From Saccharomycopsis crataegensis (taxonomy: Eukaryota > Ascomycota > Saccharomycetes > Ascoideales > Saccharomycopsidaceae), in assembly GCF_037102585.1 (NCBI RefSeq), contig NW_027043824.1, forward strand, positions 496,001 through 560,000: a DNA stretch of 64,000 nucleotides. The letters run 5' to 3'. The position numbers and the translations under genes were made by a program. Within the stretch, counting starts at the first letter, position 1; each line of letters begins with the position of its first letter. A model generated the notes under the pieces. That model made no database searches. It worked only from the letters and a program-made list of their open reading frames with translations, and was not told the DNA's origin. This document shows, piece after piece, positions 21,000 to 31,600 of the stretch.

Positions 21000-22394
21000 T
21001 CACAATGGGACGCCGAACGGAGTTGGTTCATAAAACTCCACCGGTTGCCAAAAATAAAAATCTTCGGATATTGAGCTGCTTTTGGATTCTGAGGTGGCAT
21101 TAGTCTTAATATTCTTAAGCCTCTTTTTAAAATTAGCAATTTCGTCATTGACGTCTATTTTATCAGTGCTGCGCTTCCTGCTCTTCGTTGATGGATCTGT
21201 GGATGGTTCCCTAGAAACTTCTATTGGTAAATAATTTGATGATTGGGCAATCAATTGATCTAGTTTTTCTGTTTGAGCAGGGGTTTTGACGACTTTAGAT
21301 TGAATTGTATCAAGAATGGCAGGGGTTTGTTTGTTCTTGCCATGGTTTTCGATAATATTAAGTACATTATTGATGTTTAACAATGATTTAGTGTACTTTG
21401 GTGTCAAAAGATGTTCGAGCCATTTTGTCGATAATTTAATCTCTGCATCATTCCGAAAATCGAATTCTGTCCCATCTTTCTCTGAGTAATATTGTTCCTG
21501 TTTTGCTACCAAGAATTCAAATAATATATCGCTGAAGCTTTGTTCATATTTGAACATTTCGCATACAGAATTCAAGTAAGTTAACAATGGGGTATACAAG
21601 GCCCTTAACTGGCCAAACTTAATATCTTTTTTAGTTATTATTAGAACATTTTTAAAACACATGACATTGAGTAATATCTTAAAGATCTCTTCTCTATTGT
21701 ATCCTTCTTTATTGATTAAGAAGTCCCTCATTGCGTGTAAGTTCTCCCAATAATTTATAATTTCAGGATCATCATTCATTTCATTTTCATTGACCAATCT
21801 AATCCCATTCCGATGGAATCTTCGGTATACTCTTAAATTATCCTTTACTTGGCTGTAAAACTTGGTTTGGTCCCTCTCGGACAATTTCGAAGGATTGCTT
21901 TTCACTTCAAAATCCTTTTTCGACTGAGTACTGGAGAAATCATTTTCGTTCCAGAAATTATCATATAGCCACTGCAAAGCATCGGCTACCAAGTTTCGTA
22001 GCACTTTCAAACCAGCTAGCGATTCATGGGTTGATATATGTCTGATTTCCACAAATGATGATGGGAGATTGAATTTTCTGGCAATAGAGTGCAAAGGAAT
22101 TGCATGGGTTGATTTTTGGTGCGGATCAAGTAAGCCATTGACAAACTTTACAAGCGCAAAACTGTAAGTCATTCTCACGTACAAAGTATCGGCACCTGCC
22201 TTATCATTCAACTTTGCAGAGGTCAATAGACAGGTTGATTCTATTGAATGTAATAGCTTGCCTCGTACTAAGTATGCCTTCACTTTGGCAATCGCTTTGA
22301 GCTTTTCATCGTCGCTCCCGTTGAAAAACCATTCTTTAAGCTGTTCTATTTCATCAGTAGACTTCCAAGGCACAACCTGCGGATGGCTCATCAT
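21000..22394 (-). CDS. LAS1: Pre-rRNA ITS2 endonuclease Las1
   Basis: A 464-aa protein. Las1 cleaves ITS2 of pre-60S rRNA together with the kinase Grc3 in the nucleolus. The N-terminal HEPN domain (residues about 10-150) starts with VVPWKSTDEIEQLKEWFF. It contains the active-site motif RHISTHE (RxxxxH), near residue 118. The C-terminal part is less conserved and ends in YFWQPVEFYEPTPFGVPL, resembling the short C-terminal motif by which Las1 contacts Grc3. Two adjacent ATGs (22394, 22391) could start it; the first is used. It is divergent from ATP19 and convergent with DUF1. Confidence 0.9.
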   Translation of the reverse strand: MMSHPQVVPWKSTDEIEQLKEWFFNGSDDEKLKAIAKVKAYLVRGKLLHSIESTCLLTSAKLNDKAGADTLYVRMTYSFALVKFVNGLLDPHQKSTHAIPLHSIARKFNLPSSFVEIRHISTHESLAGLKVLRNLVADALQWLYDNFWNENDFSSTQSKKDFEVKSNPSKLSERDQTKFYSQVKDNLRVYRRFHRNGIRLVNENEMNDDPEIINYWENLHAMRDFLINKEGYNREEIFKILLNVMCFKNVLIITKKDIKFGQLRALYTPLLTYLNSVCEMFKYEQSFSDILFEFLVAKQEQYYSEKDGTEFDFRNDAEIKLSTKWLEHLLTPKYTKSLLNINNVLNIIENHGKNKQTPAILDTIQSKVVKTPAQTEKLDQLIAQSSNYLPIEVSREPSTDPSTKSRKRSTDKIDVNDEIANFKKRLKNIKTNATSESKSSSISEDFYFWQPVEFYEPTPFGVPL

Positions 22395-22637
22395 TATATT
22401 ACTTACTGTCTATCTATAATAGTCAATCATCAAACATGACAAAAAAAAAAAAAAAATTTGATCGAGTAAAATGCACCGAATCCACGGGTCCAAAACCCTT
22501 AATCCGGGTTACAAACTAGTTTTGAGCCCCTTGTCCAGTCAAGGCCCCCGGAAATTTTCACACAAAAAAAAAATCGTCAAAAGTGTAACAAGACGCTCAA
22601 GGGACGACTGAAAAATAACAATATCATACAAAAAAAA
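22395..22637. promoter_or_regulatory. Divergent promoter LAS1-ATP19
   Basis: A 243-bp spacer. An A run followed by TTTGATC (22441-22464) resembles an RRPE-like element on the LAS1 side. A GC-rich patch (22487-22555) follows. No PAC core seen. Confidence 0.4.
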
Positions 22638-22835
22638 ATGGGTTCTGCTTACATTATTCTCGGAAAGAAAGTCTTGCCATGGCAATTATCTGCTGCCACC
22701 ATCGGTGCCGTTGTTGCTATCGCCGCTCCAAAGCCATGGGGTAAAGTTGCAGCCACCCCAGCCATTGACGCCAGCAGTCCAGAGGAAGAAAAATTCGTCA
22801 AGGAATACTTGAAGAAGAACGGTGTTGAATTATAA
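22638..22835 (+). CDS. ATP19: Mitochondrial F1Fo ATP synthase subunit k
   Basis: A 65-aa protein, the usual size (yeast Atp19 is 68 aa). Subunit k sits in the Fo membrane part and is linked to ATP synthase dimers. The start MGSAYIILGKKVLPWQL matches the family pattern MGxAYxxxGKxxxPxQL. One membrane span follows (SAATIGAVVAIAAPKPWG), then a soluble tail with EEEKFVKEYLKKNG, matching the family EEKFIxNYLKK ending. No intron is needed. A small gene easily missed. Confidence 0.93.
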   Translation: MGSAYIILGKKVLPWQLSAATIGAVVAIAAPKPWGKVAATPAIDASSPEEEKFVKEYLKKNGVEL

Positions 22836-23254
22836 ATGGTATCCTAACAGCTAAACAGAAAACAGAAAACAAAACAAAACAAAAAAATACGGAAAAAAAG
22901 GTGTGAAATAGAGTGAAATATCCTTTTGCAGGTTTTTTCCAGTCATTTTGGAGAGTCAATTTTATCTATTACAAAACTGGTCAGCCGGGTGCTTTTTAGT
23001 TGCAGTTTTTGATGGGAGATATTTTTGAAGCTACAATCTTATATAAATATTCTAATACTATTTTTACTCTGGTTCATTTTAGAAGCATTCGTGCATATAG
23101 TTTGTGGTTACTACCATGACCCTTCGTAACTTGATTTGCATTTTTCAACTTTGTAATAAATACCATCTACATCTTTTGTTATCTAAACAACAATACTTTC
23201 CATCTGAATTAATTAAAACTAGTATACATTTATAGTGAAATTGAATACATTGCA
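22836..23254. other. Convergent 3' spacer ATP19-SPB4
   Basis: A 419-bp AT-rich spacer between converging genes. An A-rich block (22857-22900) follows ATP19. No gene or repeat seen. Confidence 0.5.
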
Positions 23255-25153
23255 TCACAATCCATCAAAATTCCCCATAACAGCCCCTTGCTTCTTCTTC
23301 TTTTTACTTCTAACGATATCTTTCCAATCTTCTTGAATATCTTCATCGCTGTCATCACTACCTTTTTGCGCAGCAATTTCCTTTTCAATAGCTTCTCTTT
23401 TTCTTTTCATTTTCTCTCTTCTGGTATCTCTACTCTCCCTTGCGTTGGTTTTATTGGACCATGCTTCATTCAATTTCTTCATCTCTTTTCTCTTGAGCTT
23501 CTCTTGCTCCTTTTTGGTGGTATTTTTAAGCTCTTCTAATCTCGCAGCCTCCTTTTGTTCATTCAAATACTTGAACTCGTCTAAATTAATTTGCTTTTTA
23601 ATCAACCACCCATCTTTAAATTCTTCCAATTTGGCATCATCAATATATTTGGTTTCCGGCATCCTTGGGAGTCTAATCAACCCATATGCTTTGGCCATGC
23701 CAATATAATCGAAGGTTTCGAGTCTAAAGATTGATAACGCCGAATGCTTGGAGTAGTATCTTACAAATCCAACGTATGATCGTACTGATAAGTCATATCT
23801 GCTTCTATCTTCTAATATCCACCTCTCCACAATTTTATCTAACCTATTCTTGAACCCATAAGCCATACTCAAATTCAAATCTAGTTTTGACAAGTCGACT
23901 TCTGGATGCATATCTGAAAAATTACCCATATCAACTTTCTTGACTCTCATAAATTCCAAGTAATCTTCCTCACGTCCCTCATTTAGTAATACAATGGCTT
24001 TACCCACCTTGTTGGCTCTCCCAGTTCTCCCACATCTATGTAAAAACACATCTGGATCAGTTGGTGGATCCATTTGGATAACTAAATCCACATCTGGAAT
24101 GTCTATACCTCTTGCAGCCACATCTGTGGCCATCAATATTGACTTGTCAGTCTTTGCATTTGCTGCAAAATTCTCTAATGTTTTCACTCTGGCCTTGAGC
24201 TGCAATTTTCCATGAATAGAAAAGAACTTCAATTCAGATTGAGTCTTTTCGCTGGCTTGGTGGAGTAAATGACAGAACATTGCGTAGAAATAATTCACAG
24301 AAACACAGGTTGGAAAATAGATAATTGTCTTTTTGAAATCTAAAGATGATAACAAGTTGAACAACATCTTGATTTTATCATCCGGTTTAACAACGAGGTA
24401 ATTGATACTCAAAGTCTTTGGGGCGGCATTCATGGTATTGGAACTTTTCACGGCAATCTTCACCGGGTTAGCCATCCCAATCTTGAAAATCATGTCTCCA
24501 GCACTGGAAATAGTGGCCGAAAACAACCCAATTCTCTTTTGTCTAGGTAATTTTCTAACAATCTCCCTGATAGTGGCCTCGAAACTGATATCCAACAATC
24601 TATCTGCTTCATCAAGGACTAGACAATCAAAATCTTTAGTCTTTTTGATGATGGCACTAGAAGAAATGAATTCTGCCAATTTCCCTGGGGTCCCCACAAG
24701 AATCTGTGGTTTCTCTTCCATAAATGTTTGCATATCTTCTTGGAAACTAGTTAATGACCCCACGATCTGTTGAGTTTTTATATCTTTTGGGATCCCCATT
24801 TGCTTTTGTATTTCTTCGTCTTCAGGATAATATTTCAAGATGCTTTCAAATACGTTGTTGATCTGAATTGCCAATTCTCTTGTTGGGGCAATCACCATAG
24901 CAAACACATGGCCTCGTTTGAAATCGGTGGCCCGGCACAATCTTTGGAGGATAGGAATCACAAAGGAAATTGTTTTCCCAGAACCAGTTACAGCTTCCAC
25001 AACAACATCCTTATTTCCAGAAAATAATGGAATTGTAGATGCCTGAACTGGGGTCATATTTTCAAACCCTTCAGCAGCCACAGCATCAAGGATCCAGGGA
25101 CTCAAGTCACAGTTGACCTTACTCCACAAAAGATTCCCTTTTTTCTGTGACAT
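23255..25153 (-). CDS. SPB4: DEAD-box RNA helicase Spb4
   Basis: A 632-aa ATP-dependent RNA helicase for 60S ribosomal subunit assembly in the nucleolus. All helicase motifs are visible in order: Q motif MTPVQASTIP, Walker A AVTGSGKT, PTRELA, VGTPGKL, DEAD in LVLDEADRLLD, SAT, then TDVAARGID and HRCGRTGR. The family-specific C-terminal extension follows, with RSRYDLSVRSYVGFVRYYSKH. A basic coiled region and an acidic patch (SDDSDEDIQEDWKDI) close the protein. The N-terminal DLSPWILDAV matches yeast Spb4. It is divergent from ULA1, and PAC/RRPE-like motifs lie upstream. Confidence 0.95.
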   Translation of the reverse strand: MSQKKGNLLWSKVNCDLSPWILDAVAAEGFENMTPVQASTIPLFSGNKDVVVEAVTGSGKTISFVIPILQRLCRATDFKRGHVFAMVIAPTRELAIQINNVFESILKYYPEDEEIQKQMGIPKDIKTQQIVGSLTSFQEDMQTFMEEKPQILVGTPGKLAEFISSSAIIKKTKDFDCLVLDEADRLLDISFEATIREIVRKLPRQKRIGLFSATISSAGDMIFKIGMANPVKIAVKSSNTMNAAPKTLSINYLVVKPDDKIKMLFNLLSSLDFKKTIIYFPTCVSVNYFYAMFCHLLHQASEKTQSELKFFSIHGKLQLKARVKTLENFAANAKTDKSILMATDVAARGIDIPDVDLVIQMDPPTDPDVFLHRCGRTGRANKVGKAIVLLNEGREEDYLEFMRVKKVDMGNFSDMHPEVDLSKLDLNLSMAYGFKNRLDKIVERWILEDRSRYDLSVRSYVGFVRYYSKHSALSIFRLETFDYIGMAKAYGLIRLPRMPETKYIDDAKLEEFKDGWLIKKQINLDEFKYLNEQKEAARLEELKNTTKKEQEKLKRKEMKKLNEAWSNKTNARESRDTRREKMKRKREAIEKEIAAQKGSDDSDEDIQEDWKDIVRSKKKKKQGAVMGNFDGL

Positions 25154-25228
25154 ATTCTTCGCACTTTCACTTTATTGACCTTTCCTGTTGGATTGTTTGT
25201 CAGATATATTGCAATCATCGATAATTTT

Positions 25229-25265
25229 GAAAATTTGTTAGAATTTTTTTTTTTAATGCTCATCG
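25229..25265. promoter_or_regulatory. RRPE-like and PAC motifs upstream of SPB4
   Basis: GCTCATCG (25258-25265) is the reverse complement of the PAC core CGATGAGC. GAAAATTT (25229-25236) resembles the RRPE element. In yeasts this pair, PAC distal and RRPE nearby within about 150 bp of the ATG, marks ribosome-biogenesis genes, which fits SPB4. Motifs are seen; the binding proteins are inferred. Confidence 0.65.
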
Positions 25266-25422
25266 GGGGGTTTGGAGCCCCATATTGATCGCGAATTTCT
25301 GTCAAAAACAAACAAAGTCAGCTTTAAACTAACTGCCTTAAAAGATTAATGGCAATCGCCAGTAACAATCAACAAAACAGTCTTGATATAATTGACTAAA
25401 AAAAGAAAGAAAGAAAAAAAGG

Positions 25423-26979
25423 ATGGTGGTTAACGAACAAAAGTATGATCGTCAATTAAGACTTTGGGCGTCTGACGGTCAGCAGGACCTTGAAGAATCG
25501 CATGTTTGCCTCATCAATGCGACGTCCACAGGCTGTGAAATCTTGAAGAACTTGGTATTGCCTAACGTTGGTCAGTTTACAATTATTGATGGTGAGCTGA
25601 TAAGTGAAAGGGACCTATCTAGCAATTTTTTCCTAGAAGAAGGTGACTATGGCAAACTAAGGGCGGCAGTTGCCACTGAATCGCTCAAGGAACTAAATCC
25701 ATCAGTACACGGCCAATATTTAGGGACATCTATTGATGACTTTCTAATTGAACATTGTCTGGTCTCCAGTTTCTGGAATAAATTCAGCTTGATAATATTC
25801 ACCTCATCTTTCAAGTATAATGTCAGTTTTCATAAACTAGTGTCGTTGATCTACGGCAAAATCCCAATCTTAGAAGCCAATTCCGTTGGATTCTATGGCT
25901 CGCTTAAATTGATATTCAATGAACGTACAATCATTCAGACACATTTGAATGAAATTCCTGATCTTAGAATAGACCTCCCCTGGCCTGAACTTTCTGATTA
26001 CCTCAATGGACTTAACATTGAAAAATTATCCATCGAGGAGTTGAAGAATATTCCATACTCTCTCCTTCTCATGAACTTCCGCCGAAAATATGTTGATGCT
26101 ACTGGTAACGAAAAGCCAACAAGAAAAGATTTTAAGAAATTTGTGGAAACTGATGAGTTGGTTAAGGATATAAGATATGCTGCTTTAGAAAATATTGAGG
26201 AATTGCTCAAATTTTCTTGGAGGGGTACAACAAGAACTACTATTCCATCGACCATCCAGCAAATTTTAGAAGACTCTAATACTTTATCTTCACCTTTGTC
26301 TAGTTCTCCATTTTGGGTACTAGTGAAAGCTTTGAAACGCTTTGTTAATGAAAATGGTTGCTTACCGCTATCTGGTAAAATCGTCGATATGGCGTCATCT
26401 ACAGAGAAATATATTGAACTTCAAAAACTTTATCGAGAAAAGGCTGAAAAGGATAAAAAATTAATAGAAGAGTATGCTTCAGATATTTCTGCGGAGTGTA
26501 TCGTTTCCCAGGCGCTCTTGGATAATTTTTGCAAGAACTCCCAATATTTGGTTGTACAAAAGGGGTCAAAAGATTTTGTCAACAATAAAATGGTTAATGC
26601 CATATTGACTGGTGATAATTCAAGTAGGGTATCAATTCAGATGGCATTTCTTACTCTTGGGGTATTTTGTGAGAACCATGAGCATCAATATCCTAAGATG
26701 GAAGATTTACCAGAATTGATAGATATTACAGAAACAAGATTTCTTAACGGGAATAAAGTGCCATTAAGCTCAAAAGGTGGTGATGAGGACTCAAAATACA
26801 TAAAAACCTTGAAAGAGTTCATCAGAATGGAAGGTTGTGAGATGATCAATACTGCTTCTTTCATTGGTGGCTTGGGAGGACAAGAAGCTTTGAAGATTTT
26901 AACCAATCAATATGTCCCATTGAATAATACATTGGTATATGATGGGATTGAAAGCTCTATTGAGAAGTGGAAGGTCTGA
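25423..26979 (+). CDS. ULA1: NEDD8-activating enzyme E1 regulatory subunit
   Basis: A 518-aa protein. With Uba3 it forms the heterodimeric E1 that activates Rub1/NEDD8 for cullin modification. It is the non-catalytic half. The N-terminus EQKYDRQLRLWASDGQQDLE is the hallmark of E1-like proteins. The adenylation-type Rossmann part follows (VCLINATSTGCEILKNLVLPNVGQ, FTIIDGELISERDLSSNFF), and the C-terminal piece INTASFIGGLGGQEALKILT also matches NAE1/APP-BP1. No E1 catalytic cysteine domain is present, as expected. Length lies between yeast Ula1 (462) and human NAE1 (534). It is divergent from SPB4 and tandem with the next gene. Confidence 0.92.
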   Translation: MVVNEQKYDRQLRLWASDGQQDLEESHVCLINATSTGCEILKNLVLPNVGQFTIIDGELISERDLSSNFFLEEGDYGKLRAAVATESLKELNPSVHGQYLGTSIDDFLIEHCLVSSFWNKFSLIIFTSSFKYNVSFHKLVSLIYGKIPILEANSVGFYGSLKLIFNERTIIQTHLNEIPDLRIDLPWPELSDYLNGLNIEKLSIEELKNIPYSLLLMNFRRKYVDATGNEKPTRKDFKKFVETDELVKDIRYAALENIEELLKFSWRGTTRTTIPSTIQQILEDSNTLSSPLSSSPFWVLVKALKRFVNENGCLPLSGKIVDMASSTEKYIELQKLYREKAEKDKKLIEEYASDISAECIVSQALLDNFCKNSQYLVVQKGSKDFVNNKMVNAILTGDNSSRVSIQMAFLTLGVFCENHEHQYPKMEDLPELIDITETRFLNGNKVPLSSKGGDEDSKYIKTLKEFIRMEGCEMINTASFIGGLGGQEALKILTNQYVPLNNTLVYDGIESSIEKWKV

Positions 26980-27294
26980 TGTGGCTTAAGTAATAGATGA
27001 GGCAGTTGTTATTTTCTGGTTATTGTGATTTTGTAGGCACCTGCATAGTAGACCACAAAAACGGTATGATAATAATTTGTGAAGAAGGGACGGTAAAAGT
27101 GAGCAAAAAAAGGAAAAAGTTCATTTCATAATGACAAAAAAAAACAAAAAAAGGATTTGAAGAGAGAAAAATAAAATAAAAAAGCTTAAGTTTTGTTCGC
27201 TAAATTGTCGCTACTTGTGAAGCATCACTTAATCAACAAAAAGGGAGAGAATACAAATACCATAATCATTGGTAAAGCGAAAAAAAAAAAAAAC
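26980..27294. promoter_or_regulatory. Spacer and promoter of the Rua1-like gene
   Basis: A 315-bp A-rich spacer with several poly(dA) stretches and no clear TATA box close to the start. A frame continuing upstream of 27295 uses no ATG. Confidence 0.4.
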
Positions 27295-28458
27295 ATGATT
27301 CAAATTGATATAGCTTCAAAATACGTTACATCTTGGGTAGACGAGAGCTTTATTTTCTATCCTAAGGTCGTTGATCCCCAGTACCAATGTCCAGGGCACA
27401 CTGATAATGATGGAAGTTACTTAATCATTGATAAATCAAAAGCTAAATTTCAGACGATAAAGATCTTTGAGAATGAATCATTATTGAACAATTTTGCAAA
27501 TATTGAAATCCACAACCATGGATCAACGGTATTGGAAATTGGGAATGAAGATTATGAAAGACATTGCGAGATTGATATGGCGGTTGAAAACGAGTATGAT
27601 GAAGACGATAATGAGGATGATGATGAAGAAATGGAATACGATGAAGAAATGGAATATGATGAAGATCATAGCTTTGAGTCAATGTTTGACCCTCCTCCTA
27701 AAGTTTCCAAAATTTTAGTGCTTAATGAACAACCAGCCTTAGCAAGTGATCAATCACTGGGTTCACTTACATATTCTTCTTTTGGGTTATTAGATAACAT
27801 AAGGTCTGGCCTTCATCCTCGAAAGTTTCAAAACCATCGTTTAGATGAATCGTGGAAGCTGCGGCAAACTGATCAAGGGAAATACACTTATCAAATGAAC
27901 AAAAAATGCCCGCCATCGCCGAACCCAGACGCCATGGATGATGCTGATGATATTTTACAACGCCTTAAGGTCAATGCTATTAGTTATCGTTATTGTCGTC
28001 TTCCTGCTGTCGATCCCCCACCAAAGAAAAAAACAAAGGAAATTCTCTGTCGATTCTGCATCAATCAGAAATGGATACCTCAATTGCAAGTGGCTCACCA
28101 TTTACTTTTCTCCCACGGCATTCTCACTCCCGGCTTAGTCAACGACCCCAAGCTCAAATTTGATGTCGCCAGGGCAGTCGAATTCTTGCCATTGCCTACT
28201 CATATCATTGAGAAACAGGTTGGTAAATGGATAGATGTCTATGTTCATTGTGGGATATTTGAGTGTGGGAAATGGATAAGATTAGGAAAATACACGATTG
28301 ATGAAAATGAAGAGCTATTGAATGCATTTGGGTTGTTCGAAAAATACTTTTCCCACGTTGTGAGGTGTTCTTTGACCAAGTTAAATAATAATACAGCACC
28401 TCACCATACTTTTGGTTCTAATGATTTTGAAATCTCTTCTATGGATTATTATTGGTGA
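27295..28458 (+). CDS. Rua1-type zinc-binding transcription factor candidate
   Basis: A 387-aa protein; 27295 is the first ATG of the frame. The N-terminal half is unremarkable apart from an acidic run of Asp, Glu, Met and Tyr (residues about 100-125). The C-terminal half (about 240-360) has CRFCINQKWIPQLQVAHHLL followed by FSHGILTPG, a C-x2-C...H...H arrangement. Together with the following Pro/aromatic segment it resembles the C-terminal domain of Ustilago Rua1-like regulators (fungal DUF4451 family). A later CGIFECGKWIRLGKY could complete a second zinc site. DNA binding and regulation are inferred from the family; no target can be named. It is convergent with ENG1. Confidence 0.6.
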   Translation: MIQIDIASKYVTSWVDESFIFYPKVVDPQYQCPGHTDNDGSYLIIDKSKAKFQTIKIFENESLLNNFANIEIHNHGSTVLEIGNEDYERHCEIDMAVENEYDEDDNEDDDEEMEYDEEMEYDEDHSFESMFDPPPKVSKILVLNEQPALASDQSLGSLTYSSFGLLDNIRSGLHPRKFQNHRLDESWKLRQTDQGKYTYQMNKKCPPSPNPDAMDDADDILQRLKVNAISYRYCRLPAVDPPPKKKTKEILCRFCINQKWIPQLQVAHHLLFSHGILTPGLVNDPKLKFDVARAVEFLPLPTHIIEKQVGKWIDVYVHCGIFECGKWIRLGKYTIDENEELLNAFGLFEKYFSHVVRCSLTKLNNNTAPHHTFGSNDFEISSMDYYW

Positions 28459-28673
28459 TCATAAATGAGTATTTTTGTAAAATTTTACAGTCTAGATGTA
28501 AATATGGATGAAAGCAATTCTATTAAATGCAAATTTTAATGTAAAATGTAGGAAATTTTATACAGTAGTCTAAAGAAATGAATATAGGAAAAACAGAAAG
28601 AAATGAAAGACAAAAGTAGCAAAAAAAAAGTAATACTTCAGTTGAAAGAGAAAAGCATTCACTTTTCGAATGA

Positions 28674-31600
28674 TTATTGGGAAACTCCATTCGCCAAAGC
28701 ACCAGAGAAGGCTAAACACCAGGTTCTAGATTGACCATCATCCAACCATTTTGTCAGGAAATCACTCTGGCTGAAGAATTCATAACTAGAGGATGGGTTA
28801 AATAAGGCTTGGTTCAATCTCAAGATACCGGTCCAGCCACTATCCAACCCGTCAATAATAGAGGAAAGGTAATCATTCCATTCTTCTTCAGCAAAAGTTG
28901 GGCCTCTCATTTCACTACTCACTGGGGTAAGTGGCAACATATGAATACCGTGGATGTACTCAACATTATCACCAAAGAAGGTTGTGTAAGCAATCTTGTT
29001 TTCGTAGAAAATACCACTGACCTTGTTGGCAACAATTTCGGATGGTTCAACAGTGTTGTCGTCAGAATAGTAGAAGTAATCGTTCAAGGATCTCTTCATG
29101 ATAGCAATCATCAAATCACCACGGCTTTCCATAGCACTATCACCAATTACCTTACCCCAAAGCTTCATACCATAGGCAAAGTTGTAATCTTCAGATGTGG
29201 ATTCTTCGTTTTTACCAGCACCAGAAGTGAACAAACCGGCAGCCCAAGAATGACCATTGAACCAATCGAACATACGGGAGACTGGGAAGTAGGAATCGTC
29301 CTCTGATGGGTTAGCAACATCTCTAACTAAAGAATTAACCCAATCCTTGTTAGAGTCGGCCCAGGTACCATTACCGTACTTGGAATCAACATAACCAATA
29401 AGGGCAGCAGCATGAACAAAATAACCGTAATGGAAATGGTGGTCATTGTAGTAACCAGCACCATAATCCAGGCCCATATCACCATCGTTGTTGGCGGTAG
29501 TAGTAACTCCTCCGAACTTGGTGTCGTACATCATTGGGAACTCTTGGCTGTTGGAAGTAAAAACCGCATAAGCTTCTTTCAAACTTTCTAAAGTTGTAAC
29601 GGTCGCATTAGAATCTTGCAAAACATCAGAAAGCACATACAAGATATAAGCAAATTTATCCAAAAGCTTACCAGCGGTGTAAGTATCGATTCCAGAAACA
29701 CTGTCCTTGATGTTAGCTTGTAAATCGCTTTCAGCAACAGAGGCCAACAAAGTTAATTGGTCTGATGTCCAAGACACTTCAGTAGAGTTCAATTGTTGGG
29801 ACCATGGTGCAAATTGGATCGCAGTGTTCAAAGTTTCGGTCATGAGCAATTGATCAGCAATGAAACCGTACATAACACCCTTGGTAGTAGATTGGAGAGC
29901 AATACCGGTGGCAGTTTTAGAAGTTGCAGAGGACAAAGAGGAAAGATGGTGAGGCAAGGCAAAAATCAAAGGCTTTCCAGAAGTAGAGGAACCAGAAGTG
30001 GAGTATGTGAATCCATAGGTAGCGTCAGTACCGTCGGTGACTTCCCCGTTGACGGTGGCCTTAGTTGAGTACATACCGGCAGTCATATCATAGTAACTTT
30101 CAGAAGAAGTGGCATTTGGAGCAACAGCCACTTGGATAATTAAGCCGTCAATTGCAGAATCGGCTTGGATGTAGTTGGAAGAGTTTATGGTAAAGTTTGC
30201 AACAGAGTTGGAAGAAGTGACGTATACAAGCCAGCTATCACCATTGGACAAAGTAGCCTTGAATTTGGAAGTGCCATTTGCCAAAGCAGATGAGGCTTCT
30301 TGAGTAAGTCCAGTAATTGCCATACTAGATTTAAGTTCTGGAATCAAGGAACCATGATAGATTGCAGTGATGAAACCTTGGCCTTGAACAGTTGGAATAT
30401 CAATGTAATCAGTAGAAGAATTATCTTGAGCCAATTTGACATTAACTGACATATCTTTCATCTCAGATACTGTCATTGAGATACCAGAATCAAAAGTAGT
30501 AGCAGAGTAAAGCAAACCAGCGACACCGACTGGGGTTGTCAAGTAATCAGCACCTTTAGTAGAAATGTGGACGTCAGTTCCCAAGATCTCATCAGCGGCA
30601 TCAGAATAAGAAACACCCCAACCATACTTGCTTGACTTATCATAAAAGAGACCATATGGGTAAGACCAAATAGGGTCAGTTTGCTCAGACAAAAACAAGT
30701 TGGCGTAAAACTTATTGGTTTCGTATGGACGATCGTTGAATACACCTGCAGGAATGGATAATGGATGTTCTTCTCTAGTGAAGATAGAAGGCGGCGCATC
30801 GTCAGAGATTTTGTCAAATAAATTCCCAGAGAAAGTGGTTTCTGTTTCATCACAGATGTTGGTGTAATTTACTAGAGAAGTGAGGTTGTAACCAGAGCTG
30901 CTGTAACTACTGAGGCAGCCAGCAATGGAAGTGGAGGAGGCAGCAGAAGCAGAGGAAGCAGAGGAAGCAGAGGAAGCAGTAGAATCAGAGGATGTAGTTG
31001 ATTTAGAAATAGCACCGGTGACCACGACACTCGAAGCAGTGTTGGTAACGCTGAGTGCAACGCTGGAACTACTGATTTTGTTACTGATCAATGGCTGCGA
31101 GTTACTGGTTGGGTTAGTGGTGATAATTGTACCACTGGCGGTAGTCGATGGAGTGTGTGAGGCCTTGTAAATGGTGTGAGTTTTGGTAACCGCAGAGGTC
31201 TTAACAACCACCACGGCTGTGGTGGCCAATTGAGTAGTGGTTCTGGTGTCAGGTTGAACAGCGACATTAGCATTATTAGCAGAAGAGACGACGACATAAC
31301 TAGAAGCTTGACCAGCAACCGCGGTCAACGAAGAAGCGGAAGTTGCAGCGCTAGATTGAGCGCCCAAATTGACAATCGATTCGGAGTAAACAACGTTACC
31401 AGAAGTTGAAAGTCCGGTAGCATCTTTAGTATCCACGGTATTAGAAACATGAACTGTGCTGGTCAAGGTGATTGGAGCAAGGGTGGTAGTACCAGTGGTC
31501 ACAACGGTGGTTTTCACTGTGGATGTGTTGGTGTATATGTTCAATAAAGAGCTTGAGCTGGTGTCAACAGAGCTAAAAGAAGAAGGGTCATATGTGACAT

